DNA of 64,000 nucleotides from NCBI GenBank assembly GCA_024699715.1, contig JANPRD010000003.1:1-64000 (forward strand). Reading direction: 5' to 3'. The DNA is from Candidatus Methanophagales archaeon. GTDB lineage: Archaea; Halobacteriota; Syntropharchaeia; Alkanophagales; Methanospirareceae. The notes under the pieces are model-generated. The model had not been told where the DNA came from and ran no database searches. It saw only the letters and a list, made by a program, of their open reading frames with translations. This document shows, piece by piece, positions 45,063 through 56,426 of the stretch. The position numbers were made by a program, and so were the translations under genes. Position 1 is the stretch's first letter, and each line of letters opens with the position of its first letter.

Positions 45063-48000
45063 TTAAGCATGATGCTGAGCATGATACTGAAGGAGCTCGT
45101 TTAGCGATTTCACATTGATTTCGCCACCATTTTCTTTCATTTTCAGGATGGCATTTGCAGCAGCGGTCGCAGCGTTTATTGTTGTGATGTAAGGAATGTG
45201 GAAATCTATGCATGCTCGCCTGATTACATGGGCATCTTTGTATGATTGTCTGTCCTTAACGGTGTTAATAACGAGATGAATATCGTGGGAGAGGAGCATG
45301 TCAAGCACATTTACGGGAGAATGCTCGTGCAACTTCTTCAAAATCTCAACCTTGATGCCTCGCTCCCTTAAAAATGAGGCGGTTCCCTCCGTCGCATAAA
45401 TTTTTAGACCCGCTTGAGCGAGCTTCTTCGCAACGCTGCAAAGAGCTTCATTCTTGTCTGCGTCGCACACCGAAATAAATACATTTCCGCCGCTCGCAGG
45501 CAGAGGGTTCTCAGCTGCGATTTGAGCCTTGAAGAAAGCCTCCTCAAATGAGGGCGCGATTCCCATTACCTCGCCTGTGCTCTTCATTTCAGGTCCTAAA
45601 AATGCATTCACCGACCTCAACTTCGGAAAAGGAAGCACGACTTCCTTCACAGAGACATGCTCAAATTCATCACGAAGCCAAACTCCGTCCTTGAGTTTCA
45701 CATTTAAACCACGAATTAAATCCCTTAGCTTCTTTCCGAGCATGACTTTCGCAGCAATCTTTGCGAGAGGAATGCCCGTCGCCTTTGAAACGAATGGAAT
45801 TGTGCGACTTGCTCTCGGATTCACCTCCAAGACGAACACACAGCCATCTTTGACTGCGAGTTGAACATTCAGCAGACCGCAAATGCGAAGGGAAAGGGCA
45901 ATACGCCTGACATACTCACGAACCGTCTTTAAGACATCTTCAGAGAGCGTTTGAGGTGGAATGACGCAAGCGGAGTCGCCAGAGTGAATGCCTGCCTGCT
46001 CAATATGCTCCATTATCGCACCTATTAGCACTTCTTCGCCGTCACAAACAGCATCTACATCTATTTCCGTCGCAGCATCTAAAAATTTGTCAATCAAAAC
46101 TGGCTTATCCTTTGAAACTCTCACCGCTTCTCGCATGTATTTCTTTAATTCTTCGGCGGAATAAACAATTTCCATCGCACGACCGCCTAAAACATACGAG
46201 GGTCGCACAAGCACAGGGTAGCCGATGCGGGCAGCGACATCTAAAGCCTCCTCGTAAGAGGTTGCGTAGCCGCTTTCAGGCTGAGGAATGCCCAAAGAAT
46301 GAAGGAACTTGCTGAATCTCTTTCTGTCTTCCGCAATATCTATGCTCTCAGGGTCAGTCCCCAAGATTTTTGTTTTCAACCCGCGCACGCGAACGCTCCA
46401 AGCATTTCTTGAGTGGAACTGCCAAATTCACTGAAGTTTGACCGCCGAACTGGACGAGAACGCCATCATAATTCTCCTTCTCAATCACATTCAAAACATC
46501 TTCAAGCGTCAAAGGCTCAAAAAATAGCTTGTCTGATGTGTCAAAGTCCGTGCTGACCGTTTCTGGGTTGTTATTAATGATGTGAGCTTCAATTCCTTCC
46601 TCCTTCAACGCCTTAACTGCATGAACAGTGCAGTAGTCAAACTCTATTCCTTGACCTATTCTTATGGGTCCTGCACCAATAATCAGCACTTTCTTCCTTT
46701 TTGACGGATGCAACTCGCATTCTTCCTCGTAAGTTGAGTAGTAGTAAGGGGTTTCCGCCTCAAACTCCGCTGCGCATGTGTCCACCATTTTGTATGTCGG
46801 GAGAATTCGCAAGGAGCGACGCATTTCTCTGACCTCTTCAACACTTCTTCCCGTGAGCCTCGCAATACGCTCGTCGCTGAAGCCCATTCGCTTCGCTTTC
46901 CTCAATATTGAACGCAACTCCTCGTCATTTTTTGCTCTCTTTCGCAACTCTTCCTCCATCTTCACGATATTCTCTATCTTTTTGATGAAGAATATGTCTA
47001 TTTTGCTCTTCTCTGCAATCAAATCCGCACTTATTCCACGACGCAAAGCCTCATAAATTGCGAAAATTCGCTCATCATTCGGTATCTCAATCATTTTTAT
47101 CAGTTCTTTCTCTGATTTTCTCGCAATCTCGGCGTCTCCGAAGTCTTTGTCTATTTCAAGCGAGCGAATCGCCTTCTGCAACGCCTCCTCAAAAGTGCGA
47201 CCGATTGCCATGACCTCGCCCGTGCTTTTCATCGCAGTCGTGAGTGTGCGGTCCGCCTCCGGGAATTTATCAAAAGGCCAGCGTGGAATCTTCACAACAA
47301 CATAGTCAATCGCAGGCTCAAAAGATGCTGGAGTTTTGCCAGTTACCCTGTTCGTTATCTCATCAAGCGTGAGTCCTAACGCTATTTTCGCAGCAACTCT
47401 CGCAATCGGATAGCCTGTTGCCTTTGAAGCGAGTGCTGAAGACCTTGAAACTCTCGGATTCACCTCTATTACACGGTAAGAACCTTCGTGCAGTGCAAAT
47501 TGAATATTGCAACCGCCCTCAACTTTCAATGCTCTTATTATTTTAAGTGCTGCTGTTCGCAACATTTGGTGTTCCTCGTCAGTTAGCGTTTGCGACGGTG
47601 CAACAACGATTGATTCGCCTGTGTGAATGCCCATCGGGTCTATGTTTTCCATGTTGCACACAGTAATACAAGTGTCTTTAGCATCACGCATGACCTCATA
47701 TTCAATCTCTTTCCATCCTAAAACGCTCTCCTCCACGAGAACTTCGTGATTTCTTGAGACATTTAAGCCATGTTGCACGATTTCTCGCAGCTCTTCCTTT
47801 GTTCTTGCGATTCCTCCGCCAGTCCCGCCAAGCGTGTAAGAAGGGCGAATAATTAATGGGAATCCGAGCTCTGAGGCGACTTCAAGCGCCTCTTCAACTG
47901 AATGGACGGTTGCACTGCGAGGCACAGGCTCATTTATGCTCTGCATTAATCGCTTGAATCTCTCTCGCTCCTCCGCATTATATATCGCTTCTATCGGAGT

Positions 48001-48352
48001 TCCGAGAACTTTAACGCCATATTTATCCAAAACACCTCGCTCTGCGAGCTCAACAGTCAAATTTAACGCTGTTTGACCTCCTAATCCTGCAATTATGCCG
48101 TCAGGACGCTCCTCTCTCTATGATTTTTTCAAGCACTTCCGCAACTAATGGCTCTATATATACCACATCTGCCATCTCAAAGTCAGTCATAATTGTCGCA
48201 GGATTAGAATTCACGAGAACAACTTCAACGCCTTCTTCTCGCAACGCCTTGCATGCTTGCGAGCCTGAGAAGTCAAATTCCGCTGCTTGCCCTATTTGAA
48301 TGGGTCCCGAACCTATGACAAGCACCTTCCTGATGTCAGCTCGCAGCGGCAC
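45063..48352 (-). CDS. carB: Carbamoyl-phosphate synthase large subunit, two frameshifts
   Basis: Three frames make one protein of about 1090 residues. The first (48352-48101) starts [19 protein letters not shown]; the second (48060-46354) holds the first ATP-grasp ([12 protein letters not shown]), the oligomerisation domain and the start of the second half ([18 protein letters not shown]); the third (46388-45063) has the second ATP-grasp ([12 protein letters not shown]) and the allosteric MGS domain ending [15 protein letters not shown]. Breaks lie near 48095 and 46380. It makes carbamoyl phosphate with CarA, whose two copies are at the left end of the window. Both halves are complete, so a working gene with consensus errors is likely. 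Confidence 0.92.
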
Positions 48353-48475
48353 TTCCCTCCACTCTCCTCCTACGCTTTCTTAGCATCCTTCCCTTTTAAT
48401 TTTTTGAGTGCTGAAAAGCATGTAAGCGATGGGACGGAGGCGAAAATTTTTTTTAGCATGTGCCGAAGTTAAATT

Positions 48476-49528
48476 ATGGCGAAGATAGGATTTCTTACGA
48501 GGTGGAATGCGACTTGTGGCGTCTCCGTGCATGCGGAATTGCTCGCTTCAGAACTCATGCGAAAAGGACACGAGGTGAAAGTTTTTGCACCTTCCGTATT
48601 TACTGCTGACAGATATTGCCCAACTCATCATGTAATTGGCAAGGATGAGGATTTTGTTTGCAGGTGCTACGACGAGAAACATCATGAAGATGTGGAAGGA
48701 GGGGGCGTAGATGCCCAGAGAATCCTTGAAGAAGACATGGATTTTCTTATTGTTGAGTCTTATTCTACGCTTCCGCAGCGAGAAGTTGAGAGAATTTCAC
48801 GAAAGTTGAGGGAAAGAGGCGTGAAGGTCGTCGCAGTCATTCACGAAGGTCGCTCTGATGAGCTGAAATACAAGGACTTGCGGGCATTTGACAGGATTGT
48901 GTGTTTTGACAGCCGATATTTGCGATTTTTGAGCGATTACGAGGACATCGTTGAGATAATTCCGTATCCATGCCATCCTGTAAGGGCGAGCAACAGGAAA
49001 TTTGCGGAGGATAAGCTCCGTTTCTTCAGCTACGGCGTGCAACCTGTATGGCAATACAGCGATTATGTTTCGGCATTGAGGGCTTTAAACTGCGAATTTG
49101 AGTATGTTGTGGTGCGTTCTGACAGCTTGCTGCCTTTCAGAGATAAATTTCTGGTTCAAAAGCGAATGAGGTTGAGCAGAGAAGAAGTGTATGCTTTCCT
49201 GCATAACTCTGACATTCACCTGCTTCCGAAGGGAGAGCCTTCACGCAAGGATGCTGTCGTCGTCTCTTCAACGCTCTTCCTTTGTCTTGGCTCGCTTGTC
49301 CCGACGGTTGTGCCGAACACAAAGCATTTTGAGAGCCTTCCGACGATTGACGGCGTGAAGCCTGCGGTTATTTACGAGAATTTGGAAGATTTAAGGATGA
49401 AAATAGAGCGATTAATAGAGGATGAGTCGTTCAGGGAGAGCGTAAAGAGGGCTGCTTTGCGTTATGTTGAGGAGAACAGTGTTGAAAAAGTCGCAGATAA
49501 GTTCATAAAATTGCTTGAAAGTATCTAA
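48476..49528 (+). CDS. GT-B glycosyltransferase
   Basis: The protein has 350 residues. The N-terminal Rossmann half begins MAKIGFLTRWNATCGVSVHA, as in GT4 enzymes, with GHEVKVFAPS. The second half is less typical (FSYGVQPVWQYSDYVSALRA; HLLPKGEPSRKDAVVVSSTL). It lies 22 bases upstream of the 1295-residue GT-GH130 gene in the same direction, and is almost certainly co-transcribed with it. Donor and acceptor are unknown; the neighbour suggests a mannoside or glucosylglycerate-type product. Confidence 0.72.
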   Translation: MAKIGFLTRWNATCGVSVHAELLASELMRKGHEVKVFAPSVFTADRYCPTHHVIGKDEDFVCRCYDEKHHEDVEGGGVDAQRILEEDMDFLIVESYSTLPQREVERISRKLRERGVKVVAVIHEGRSDELKYKDLRAFDRIVCFDSRYLRFLSDYEDIVEIIPYPCHPVRASNRKFAEDKLRFFSYGVQPVWQYSDYVSALRALNCEFEYVVVRSDSLLPFRDKFLVQKRMRLSREEVYAFLHNSDIHLLPKGEPSRKDAVVVSSTLFLCLGSLVPTVVPNTKHFESLPTIDGVKPAVIYENLEDLRMKIERLIEDESFRESVKRAALRYVEENSVEKVADKFIKLLESI

Positions 49529-49549
49529 ATTAAAAGGGGAAAATCGCAA

Positions 49550-52500
49550 ATGGAGCGGAGCAGATGCGGAATGGGCAAAAGGTGTGAAGAAAGCACCGTT
49601 TTCTCACGGAAGGAAGATTTGGAGCGGGCATTTTGGTCATCTTTACCGCTGAATGAAGTGGAAAGGATAGGGAATGCGGACATTGTTGTGGGCATTCCAT
49701 TCTACAACGAGGCGGAAACGCTTGCGGATGTTGTGAAAATTGCTGCTGAAGGCTTAAAGACTTACTTTCCTGAGCGGAAATGTGTGGTATGTTGTGTCGG
49801 TGATGCGGTGGGTGGCGATGCTCTTTCAGTGGCGGAGCATGTCCCTCTTCCTGCGGGAATTGAGCGAGTTGCGTTTCTGTTGAGGCGAGAGGTGAGCGGG
49901 AAAGGTTGGGCGTTGCGTGCGATTTTTGAGATTGCTCGGCGTCTCGGTGCGGATGTCGCCGTTCTTGAGGCGGATTTGCATCCCGCCGTCGGCGGTCTCG
50001 TTGAAGAAGGGCTTTCGCCTGCGTGGATTCGCCTGCTTTTAGAGCCTTTGGGCATTTCAGGCGAGAAGTGCGTGGATTTCGTCCTCGCATCGTTTGAGAG
50101 GCACTGGCTTGAGACACTCGCCTCCGACCATTTTCTACGACCTTTGCTCCTCGCTCTTTTCGGCGTTGAGATTCGTGACCCGTTAAGCGGGGTGTTTGCG
50201 GTATCTAACGAGCTTTTGGAGCGTTTTCTTGAGCGAAAAGATGCGTGGGTGCGGGATGTTTGCCGATACGGTGTGGATGTTTGGCTGCTTCTTCAAGCCA
50301 TTTCAGCGAATACGAGGATTGGAGAGGTGCATCTTGGCGTGAAAAAGCATGTTTCGTCGCCTCTTAAGCCCTCTTTTGTGCTGAGGGAGCAGGCGAAAGT
50401 GCTTTTTGAGCATGTGTGCGAGGCTCTCAACAGTCGTCAGCAGTCTTTGGGTGTAAAAGAGACAAGAGGCGTTGAGGTCGCAGGAAGAGCCGCAGGAGGA
50501 AAGGGTGGCGTAGCGGGAATAGCGGGAACATGCGAAAAGGCGTGTGAGGAGAGCATCTGCTGCATAAGAACTCCTGTGAGGCTCGGCTGCATTCCTCGTG
50601 GTTTAGTTTCAGGGCGTTGCATCTGCAGGACGCCTCCGAAGGGGACTGATGCGATACTTCATGCTTACCTCACGAAGTTCAAGCAGGGTTTCAACAAATT
50701 CCACACGCTTTACCGGGAAATTCTCTCAGAATCCGCATTTTCATCCTTGAAATCCATTGTTGAAACGCTAACAACAAAGGAACATCGCAGCATTTATTGG
50801 CATACAGAAAAGGAATCGCAAAAGCAGCGAGGGATGCAAATTGAGTTTTCGGCGAAACTTTGGAGCGAGATAGTTTACGATTTCATTCTCGCTTTTTGCG
50901 AGAGGCGTTTTGCTCGTGGCGACATATTGAACGCATTCATTCCGCTGTTTCTATGCAGGGTGGCAAGCTTCTGCTTCGGGCTGAAAAATTTAGAAACGCT
51001 TTTAAGCGGTGTTGAAGATGCGGAACTGCGTGGGCGTATTCTGTGCGATGAGGCATGCCGGCGCTTAGAAGAGGAAGAGGAGGCGTTCCTCATGGCGAAG
51101 TCCCAGTTCATTGCGGAATTTAAGAAGCGTTCGGCTGCTGAGAAGAAGGGAGAAGGCGTCCCTACTAAATCGCATCCTCCTGTTCTGCCGCCGAAAGCCA
51201 CATACAGAGAGTTCATTCCCGGTGTGCCGCTGGTGTTGCCACACGAAATAACATCGCAAAATGGAAAGACGGCGAATGTTGAGGAAATCTACCGAAGAGT
51301 GCTTGAACGCTTCAACCGGGAATTTGAGATTTTTGTTCATGAGCGTCTCAAGGTTAAGCGAGGTGCAACGCCGTTGGAAGTTGCGGAGAGCGTGAGGGCG
51401 TTCATGCGTAAGGCTGAAGAAGCGCTTGACGAACTGCTGCGTGGCGACATTCACGCATTGGAAGACACGAAGAAGATTGTTGAGCGGATTTTTGATATTT
51501 TTCCGCATGGTGAGACATTCGCTCTGAAGCCTGAGGTGGCGAAGTGGCTTTTGGAGAGATTTCCACCTGCGAACCTACTAATAAAAATGGGCAAGACTTT
51601 GGAAGAATTAGAGGAGGAATACGACCCAAATGACATTCTTGCACTCGCAAGTTTTTCAGAAGAAGCGGGGTATATGGAGCGAATATGGGACTGCTTGCAG
51701 TCAATTGCGAGACCTGAACACTTTGAACGCATGGAAATAAAGCCAGTAGTGGTCAGTTACAAGGATTTTCCCGCACTTCCAGAGATGAAAGAGGCGTCTG
51801 CACTGTGCAAACTCGCAGGAAGAGTGGTGGTGTGCAACCTTCCGAAAGGAGTGGGCGGTGATTTCCCGAAGATGCATTTTTTCCTGCTTATTGCGAAGAA
51901 TATAGTGGAGGCGGAACGCTTCGGCGATGTCTGGGAGAAGTTCGCATTTGAGCGTAAGGAGTTCGGCAGATGCATGCTGAACTCGCTGCGAGGACACTGG
52001 GGCAGAGAACCGCTCTCCGCACACAACATTTTTGAGAACAAGCACCAGCGCATCCTCGTTGAGCGTTTGCGTGAGATTTCAAGGCGTTTGCTGCATGCGG
52101 GAGAGAAGGAGAAGGCGAGCATCCTGCGGGATGTTGCGGATTCTTACCACCTCTTTTACACATTCCCCGACGGGAAATTTCTGCCGTGTTCTGCTTGGAC
52201 ATGGGCAAGCTACTCGTTCAAAGGCGGAAAGGGAATTCCCACGCCACTCTCTTTGCATGTAGAGCGGGACTGGGCTTCCCGTGAGTTCCTACTTGAGATA
52301 TGCAAAGCGGTGGGCATAAGCGAGGAAGAGGTTGACGAGAAGATTACTGAACTCATGGCTCATGGTCTTGAGTGTGAGAACCTCGCAAAGGTATTGTTCC
52401 CTGAAGTGAGTGCTTTGGATGTATTTCCGCCGACGCCGCCGAAAGTTCCGCACTTGAAGAAGGAGCGTCTTGCGGGAAAACTACGGAGGTTCGCAGGAAA

Positions 52501-53437
52501 TCCCATTCTTGAACCTGTGAAGAAGCATCCGTGGGAGTCAAAATATGTGTTTAACGCAGGAGCGATTCGTTTGCGTGGAAAAATTTATATTTTGTATAGG
52601 GCTTACGGTGAAGATTGCATTTCAAGAATAGGTCTTGCTTGCAGTGAGGACGGTTTTACGATTGAGGAGCGATTAGAAGAGCCGATTTTTGAGCCTGAAT
52701 GGGAATGGGAGGAGCGAGGATGTGAAGACCCGAGACTGACAGTCATAGGAAATCGCATATATATGCTATACACAGCATACTCAAGGGTCGTTCCGCAGAT
52801 TGCGCTTGCTGAAATCAGCGTTAAGGATTTCCTCGCAGCTCGCTGGGAGAATTGGCGTAGGCACGGTCTCCTTTTCCCGAATTTCTACAACAAGGACGCT
52901 TTGCTCTTTCCTGAGCGCTTCGGCGGCGAATATGTGCTTTACCATCGTGTTGAGCCGAGCATTTGGATTTCCTACGCAGCGAATCTCAAAGCACCTTGGC
53001 AGGGCGAGGAACACCGCATACTCATGGGTCCAAGAGCGGGTAAAATGTGGGACAGCGTGAAGATCGGCGGTGGCGCTCCGCCTCTGAAGACAAAATACGG
53101 GTGGCTTCTCATATATCACGGCGTAGACCATGACTTTGTTTACCGTCTTGGAGTGCTTCTTGTTGACCTGAAAGACCCATCTTTGATTATTTATCGCTCA
53201 CCAAATCCCATTCTTGAGCCTGAAACCGCTTACGAAAGGGGCGAGAAAGGATGTTTTGTGCCGAATGTCGTTTTCACATGCGGAGCAGTTCCTGCAAAGG
53301 ACAGAAATGTGCTTCACAGCGACGACGAAATTATTGTTTACTACGGCGCTGCTGACAGCGTTCTTGCAGTCGCAACCGCAACAGTCGGCGAACTCCTAGG
53401 AGTTTCGCAAGAGCAAAAACGGAGCAAGAGATGCTGA
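49550..53437 (+). CDS. Large fusion: GT-A glycosyltransferase + helical middle + GH130 phosphorylase-like domain
   Basis: The protein has 1295 residues in one unbroken frame. Residues about 40-300 are a GT-A transferase resembling the GT81/glucosyl-3-phosphoglycerate synthase type ([43 protein letters not shown]). A low-complexity stretch (about 305-330) and a long, mostly helical middle follow that I do not recognise. From about 985 the end is a GH130 five-bladed propeller: [72 protein letters not shown]130 enzymes phosphorolyse beta-mannosides. A synthase and a phosphorylase in one chain would both make and break a mannoside or glycoside reserve; this is inference. Confidence 0.75.
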   Translation: MERSRCGMGKRCEESTVFSRKEDLERAFWSSLPLNEVERIGNADIVVGIPFYNEAETLADVVKIAAEGLKTYFPERKCVVCCVGDAVGGDALSVAEHVPLPAGIERVAFLLRREVSGKGWALRAIFEIARRLGADVAVLEADLHPAVGGLVEEGLSPAWIRLLLEPLGISGEKCVDFVLASFERHWLETLASDHFLRPLLLALFGVEIRDPLSGVFAVSNELLERFLERKDAWVRDVCRYGVDVWLLLQAISANTRIGEVHLGVKKHVSSPLKPSFVLREQAKVLFEHVCEALNSRQQSLGVKETRGVEVAGRAAGGKGGVAGIAGTCEKACEESICCIRTPVRLGCIPRGLVSGRCICRTPPKGTDAILHAYLTKFKQGFNKFHTLYREILSESAFSSLKSIVETLTTKEHRSIYWHTEKESQKQRGMQIEFSAKLWSEIVYDFILAFCERRFARGDILNAFIPLFLCRVASFCFGLKNLETLLSGVEDAELRGRILCDEACRRLEEEEEAFLMAKSQFIAEFKKRSAAEKKGEGVPTKSHPPVLPPKATYREFIPGVPLVLPHEITSQNGKTANVEEIYRRVLERFNREFEIFVHERLKVKRGATPLEVAESVRAFMRKAEEALDELLRGDIHALEDTKKIVERIFDIFPHGETFALKPEVAKWLLERFPPANLLIKMGKTLEELEEEYDPNDILALASFSEEAGYMERIWDCLQSIARPEHFERMEIKPVVVSYKDFPALPEMKEASALCKLAGRVVVCNLPKGVGGDFPKMHFFLLIAKNIVEAERFGDVWEKFAFERKEFGRCMLNSLRGHWGREPLSAHNIFENKHQRILVERLREISRRLLHAGEKEKASILRDVADSYHLFYTFPDGKFLPCSAWTWASYSFKGGKGIPTPLSLHVERDWASREFLLEICKAVGISEEEVDEKITELMAHGLECENLAKVLFPEVSALDVFPPTPPKVPHLKKERLAGKLRRFAGNPILEPVKKHPWESKYVFNAGAIRLRGKIYILYRAYGEDCISRIGLACSEDGFTIEERLEEPIFEPEWEWEERGCEDPRLTVIGNRIYMLYTAYSRVVPQIALAEISVKDFLAARWENWRRHGLLFPNFYNKDALLFPERFGGEYVLYHRVEPSIWISYAANLKAPWQGEEHRILMGPRAGKMWDSVKIGGGAPPLKTKYGWLLIYHGVDHDFVYRLGVLLVDLKDPSLIIYRSPNPILEPETAYERGEKGCFVPNVVFTCGAVPAKDRNVLHSDDEIIVYYGAADSVLAVATATVGELLGVSQEQKRSKRC

Positions 53438-54247
53438 AGCCAAAGCATGCTTCATCGCAGCGGAAACTCCGAAAGAGAGAGCAGAAAAAAGCACAATTGT
53501 CGCACCTGAAGGCAAATTAAGCACGAAAGAAAGGTATAATCCCGCTATTGTCAGCGCAATACATACAAAAGTGGAGGCAATAATCATGTTTTTCAAGTCA
53601 TCTGTGAATTGTTTTGCTATTGCAGCTGGTATAGTGAGCAGAGCGATGACCAAAATAATGCCAACAACCTTCACAAGAACGACGACACTCAACGCAACAC
53701 CGCACAATAGCATGGAATAAAAGAGGTCTACGGGAATACCGAGTGTCGCTGCGAACTCCTCGTCAAAGCAAACCGCAAGAAATTCCCTATAAAACAGAAT
53801 TATAAGCAGAATTATAAGTGAATCAAGCGCAATCATCATAATTATATCCTGTTTAGAGACCATTAAGATGTTTCCGAAGAGGTAACTGATGAGGTCTGTG
53901 GCATAACCGGGTGTTAAACTTGCGAATATAATGCCAATAGCCATGCCGACAGCCCATAGAATGCCTATGGAAGTGTCTTCACTCACCCTCGCCCTTTTTA
54001 AAGCACCAATTCCGAGAGCGGAGAGTATGCTGAAGGGGATTGCAGCGATGACTGGATTAAAGCCGAGAAAGAGACCGATGCCGATGCCTCCGAAGGCAGC
54101 ATGCGAAATCCCTCCACTTATGAACACTATTCGCTTCACTACCACCAAACTTCCTACTATTCCGCATGCGATTCCCACTAAAATTGAAGCAATTACTGCA
54201 TTTCGCACAAATTCATAATGCAAAATTCCCATCATTTGACACTTCAC
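53396..54247 (-). CDS. Metal ABC transporter permease (ZnuB/MntB-like)
   Basis: The protein has 283 residues with about eight hydrophobic helices. The motif [18 protein letters not shown] and [20 protein letters not shown] are typical of zinc/manganese ABC-3 permeases. It follows the ATPase gene by 3 bases and is the last gene of znuA-znuC-znuB. Its 3' end overlaps that of the GT-GH130 gene on the other strand by 42 bases. Confidence 0.88.
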   Translation of the reverse strand: MKCQMMGILHYEFVRNAVIASILVGIACGIVGSLVVVKRIVFISGGISHAAFGGIGIGLFLGFNPVIAAIPFSILSALGIGALKRARVSEDTSIGILWAVGMAIGIIFASLTPGYATDLISYLFGNILMVSKQDIIMMIALDSLIILLIILFYREFLAVCFDEEFAATLGIPVDLFYSMLLCGVALSVVVLVKVVGIILVIALLTIPAAIAKQFTDDLKNMIIASTFVCIALTIAGLYLSFVLNLPSGATIVLFSALSFGVSAAMKHALASASLAPFLLLRNS

Positions 54248-54250
54248 CCT

Positions 54251-55000
54251 TCATTTCGCTTTATTTTCCACACATCTATGCATCCTATGATTTATCAGTT
54301 CCACAGAACTTTCGTATGTCTTCTTTAATTCGCTCAATTTCATCGGTCCGAAGTAGAAAATCCTCCGATTCAGGCACATAATCTTGTCAATATAATCGGA
54401 AACCGCACCGATATCGTGAGTTACGATGATTATAGCCATCCTTTTCCTCAAGTTCAAGAGCAATTCATACAAATAATTTTGCATTTCAGGGTCAATACTC
54501 GCAGTAGGCTCGTCAAGAAGGAGCAATTTCGGCTCTCTAACAAGCGCCCTTGCTATTAAAACACGCTGAAGTTGCCCTCCTGAGAGTTTTCCTATTTGCC
54601 TGTCCTTGAAATCTTCCATCTCTACCATTTTTAACGCTTTCTCCACCGCTTTAAAATCCTCTTCCCTGTTCCTTTTGAGCATTCCATTATATTTTCCCAT
54701 GAGAACTGCATCAAAAACGCTTATAGGGAAAGACAAATCAAACGAAAAGTGCTGCGGAACATACCCAATAAACTTCCTTCCCTCCCTAGGAGGCATCCCA
54801 AATACCTCAACACTCCCCTTACTTGGCTTTATTAATCCGAGAATCACCTTTAGTAATGTTGTTTTCCCGCCTCCATTCGGTCCCATTATCGCAATTAAGT
54901 CATCTTCCTTCACAGAAAAGCTTATATTTTCAAGTATGGGCGTGTTTATCCCCTCAAAATATACAAAAACATCCTTAAGAACGACTATATCATCGCTCAT
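54251..55000 (-). CDS. Metal ABC transporter ATP-binding protein (ZnuC-like)
   Basis: From MSDDIVVLKDVFVYF the protein has 249 residues; the longer frame to 55048 would sit inside znuA. Walker A GPNGGGKT, signature LSGGQLQRVLIAR and Walker B LLLDEPTASID are intact. It powers uptake of Zn or Mn by the neighbouring permease. The start overlaps the 3' end of znuA by 11 bases. Confidence 0.88.
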   Translation of the reverse strand: MSDDIVVLKDVFVYFEGINTPILENISFSVKEDDLIAIMGPNGGGKTTLLKVILGLIKPSKGSVEVFGMPPREGRKFIGYVPQHFSFDLSFPISVFDAVLMGKYNGMLKRNREEDFKAVEKALKMVEMEDFKDRQIGKLSGGQLQRVLIARALVREPKLLLLDEPTASIDPEMQNYLYELLLNLRKRMAIIIVTHDIGAVSDYIDKIMCLNRRIFYFGPMKLSELKKTYESSVELINHRMHRCVENKAK

Positions 55001-55869
55001 TTTCCCCTTTTTCTGCGAGTTCTTCGGCAAATTTTCGCATATTTTCAATATAATTTTCCGCCAATGGATTTATTTCCACAACTTTACCCCCTATCTCTTT
55101 CGCTATAACTTCCGCTTTATCCTTAAATTGCGGAGATGCAAATATTTTTGTGATATTATTTCGCTTTGCTTCCTCTATTATGCTTGCAATACGCTCTGGA
55201 GTCGGCTCTTTTCCACCTTCTTCAACAGATATTTGCTCTAATCCGTAATCTCTTGCGAAATATGACCACGCAGGATGATATACTATGAATTTATGTGCTT
55301 TTGATGCTGATAAAATTTGCGATATTTCCTTATCTAACGCATCTAATTCCCTCAAATACGCCTCCTTATTCTGCTCATAATATGTGCTGTTTGCGGGGTC
55401 AATTTGAACTAAGCCCTCGCAGATGTTTTCAACGATAATTTTCGCATTCTTCGGCGAAAGCCATATATGTGGGTCCGCTTTTCCATTCTCTTTCAGCAAT
55501 TCTATGCCATTTGAGCAGTCAACGATGAGCATATTTTCGTTTATTGATTTTATTTTATCCATCCAAGCGATTTCAAATTCTATACCAGAACCCATCTTTA
55601 CATACATTTTCGCTTTGCTCACATTCATTAATTGCGCTGGCGTCGGCTCGTAAGTGTGAGGATTCGCCCATTGCGGAACCATCGTGATGACCGCAACTTT
55701 CTCACCGCCCACTCGCTTAACGAACTCCGCCTGCGGAGGAATAGTCACAACTACTATAATTCCGCTCCCTTCACCGCCCTTTCCACTCTCTTTGAATGAA
55801 GAGTGCGGCTGCAAGAGCGACAACAAGCAGCACAGCGACAGAAACTGCGAGAAGTCTCTTCCCCCTCAC
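54990..55869 (-). CDS. Metal-binding lipoprotein/periplasmic component (ZnuA-like), frameshifted signal peptide
   Basis: The mature part (VVTIPPQAEFVKRVGG, NPHTYEPTPAQL, KADPHIWLSPKNAK, YHPAWSYFARDYGLEQISVEEGG) is a cluster 9 metal-binding protein with His ligands. The signal sequence is in another frame: from GTG at 55869, with GAGGTGA ten bases before, it reads KRLLAVSVAVLLVVALAAAL, then breaks near 55785 (CATTCAAAGAGAGTGG). Joining the frames gives a normal exported protein of about 292 residues. The metal, Zn, Mn or Ni, is not decided by sequence. Confidence 0.85.
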
Positions 55870-55890
55870 GCCCCTTTCACCTCTTATAAA

Positions 55891-55923
55891 TTAATTAATA
55901 GTATTTAAATCATTAATTATTAA
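55891..55923. promoter_or_regulatory. AT-rich imperfect dyad between znuA and the NikR-like gene
   Basis: TTAATTAATAG and its near-mirror ATTAATTATTAA flank a central ATTTAAAT. It sits in the 130-base divergent region, close to the znuA start. It is a plausible operator for the ribbon-helix-helix regulator encoded next door, though AT-richness alone makes such dyads common. Confidence 0.35.
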
Positions 55924-55998
55924 CATTTGCCGAAATATTTAAAAGCAGGTTAATAAGAAATGAGGGAACGGTAAGGAGAGAGGAGGAGGTGAGGAGTG

Positions 55999-56382
55999 AT
56001 GCCAATAATTAGCATATCGCTGAGCGAGAGTATGTTGCGGGAGATAGACAAGTTGAAGGAGGATATGGGATTCTCCGCCCGTTCAGAGCTTTTGCGTGCT
56101 GGTGCGAGGATGCTGATTGCAGATAAGCGGGAGAAGGAGAAGCTGGAGGGCAGAATAAATGCGATTCTCATGCTTATTCACTCACAAAAGGTAGAGGATG
56201 TGGTCACTGAAATCAAGCATCGCTTTGAGGACATCACGAACACGCAAATACACACGCATCTTCGTGAGAATAAGTGCCTTGAAGTCTTCATTTTGGAGGG
56301 GGATGCGGGAAGAGTCCGTGAAATGCTCAACCTTTTTCAGTCCTGCGGTAAGATGGACTATGTGAAATTAATAGTCGCTTGA
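55999..56382 (+). CDS. NikR-like metal-responsive ribbon-helix-helix regulator
   Basis: The protein has about 127 residues. The N-terminal RHH strand and helix is [20 protein letters not shown]. The C-terminal ACT-like domain has the NikR metal ligands in [11 protein letters not shown], His-x-His-x5-Cys, followed by LEVFILEGD. NikR represses metal uptake genes when Ni(II) is bound. It is divergent from the ABC transporter, which is its likely target. ATG at 55999 is chosen because GGAGGTGAGG precedes it. moaA follows on the same strand, overlapping in part of its possible leader. Confidence 0.85.
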   Translation: MPIISISLSESMLREIDKLKEDMGFSARSELLRAGARMLIADKREKEKLEGRINAILMLIHSQKVEDVVTEIKHRFEDITNTQIHTHLRENKCLEVFILEGDAGRVREMLNLFQSCGKMDYVKLIVA

Positions 56383-56426
56383 ATGTATGGTGTCGTGTCT
56401 TTCGTCAGGCTAAAGGAGGGGAGGCG

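Noticed and set aside
55684-55908. Plus-strand frame over the znuA start
   Set aside because: It covers the signal peptide of znuA in antisense and has no ribosome site.
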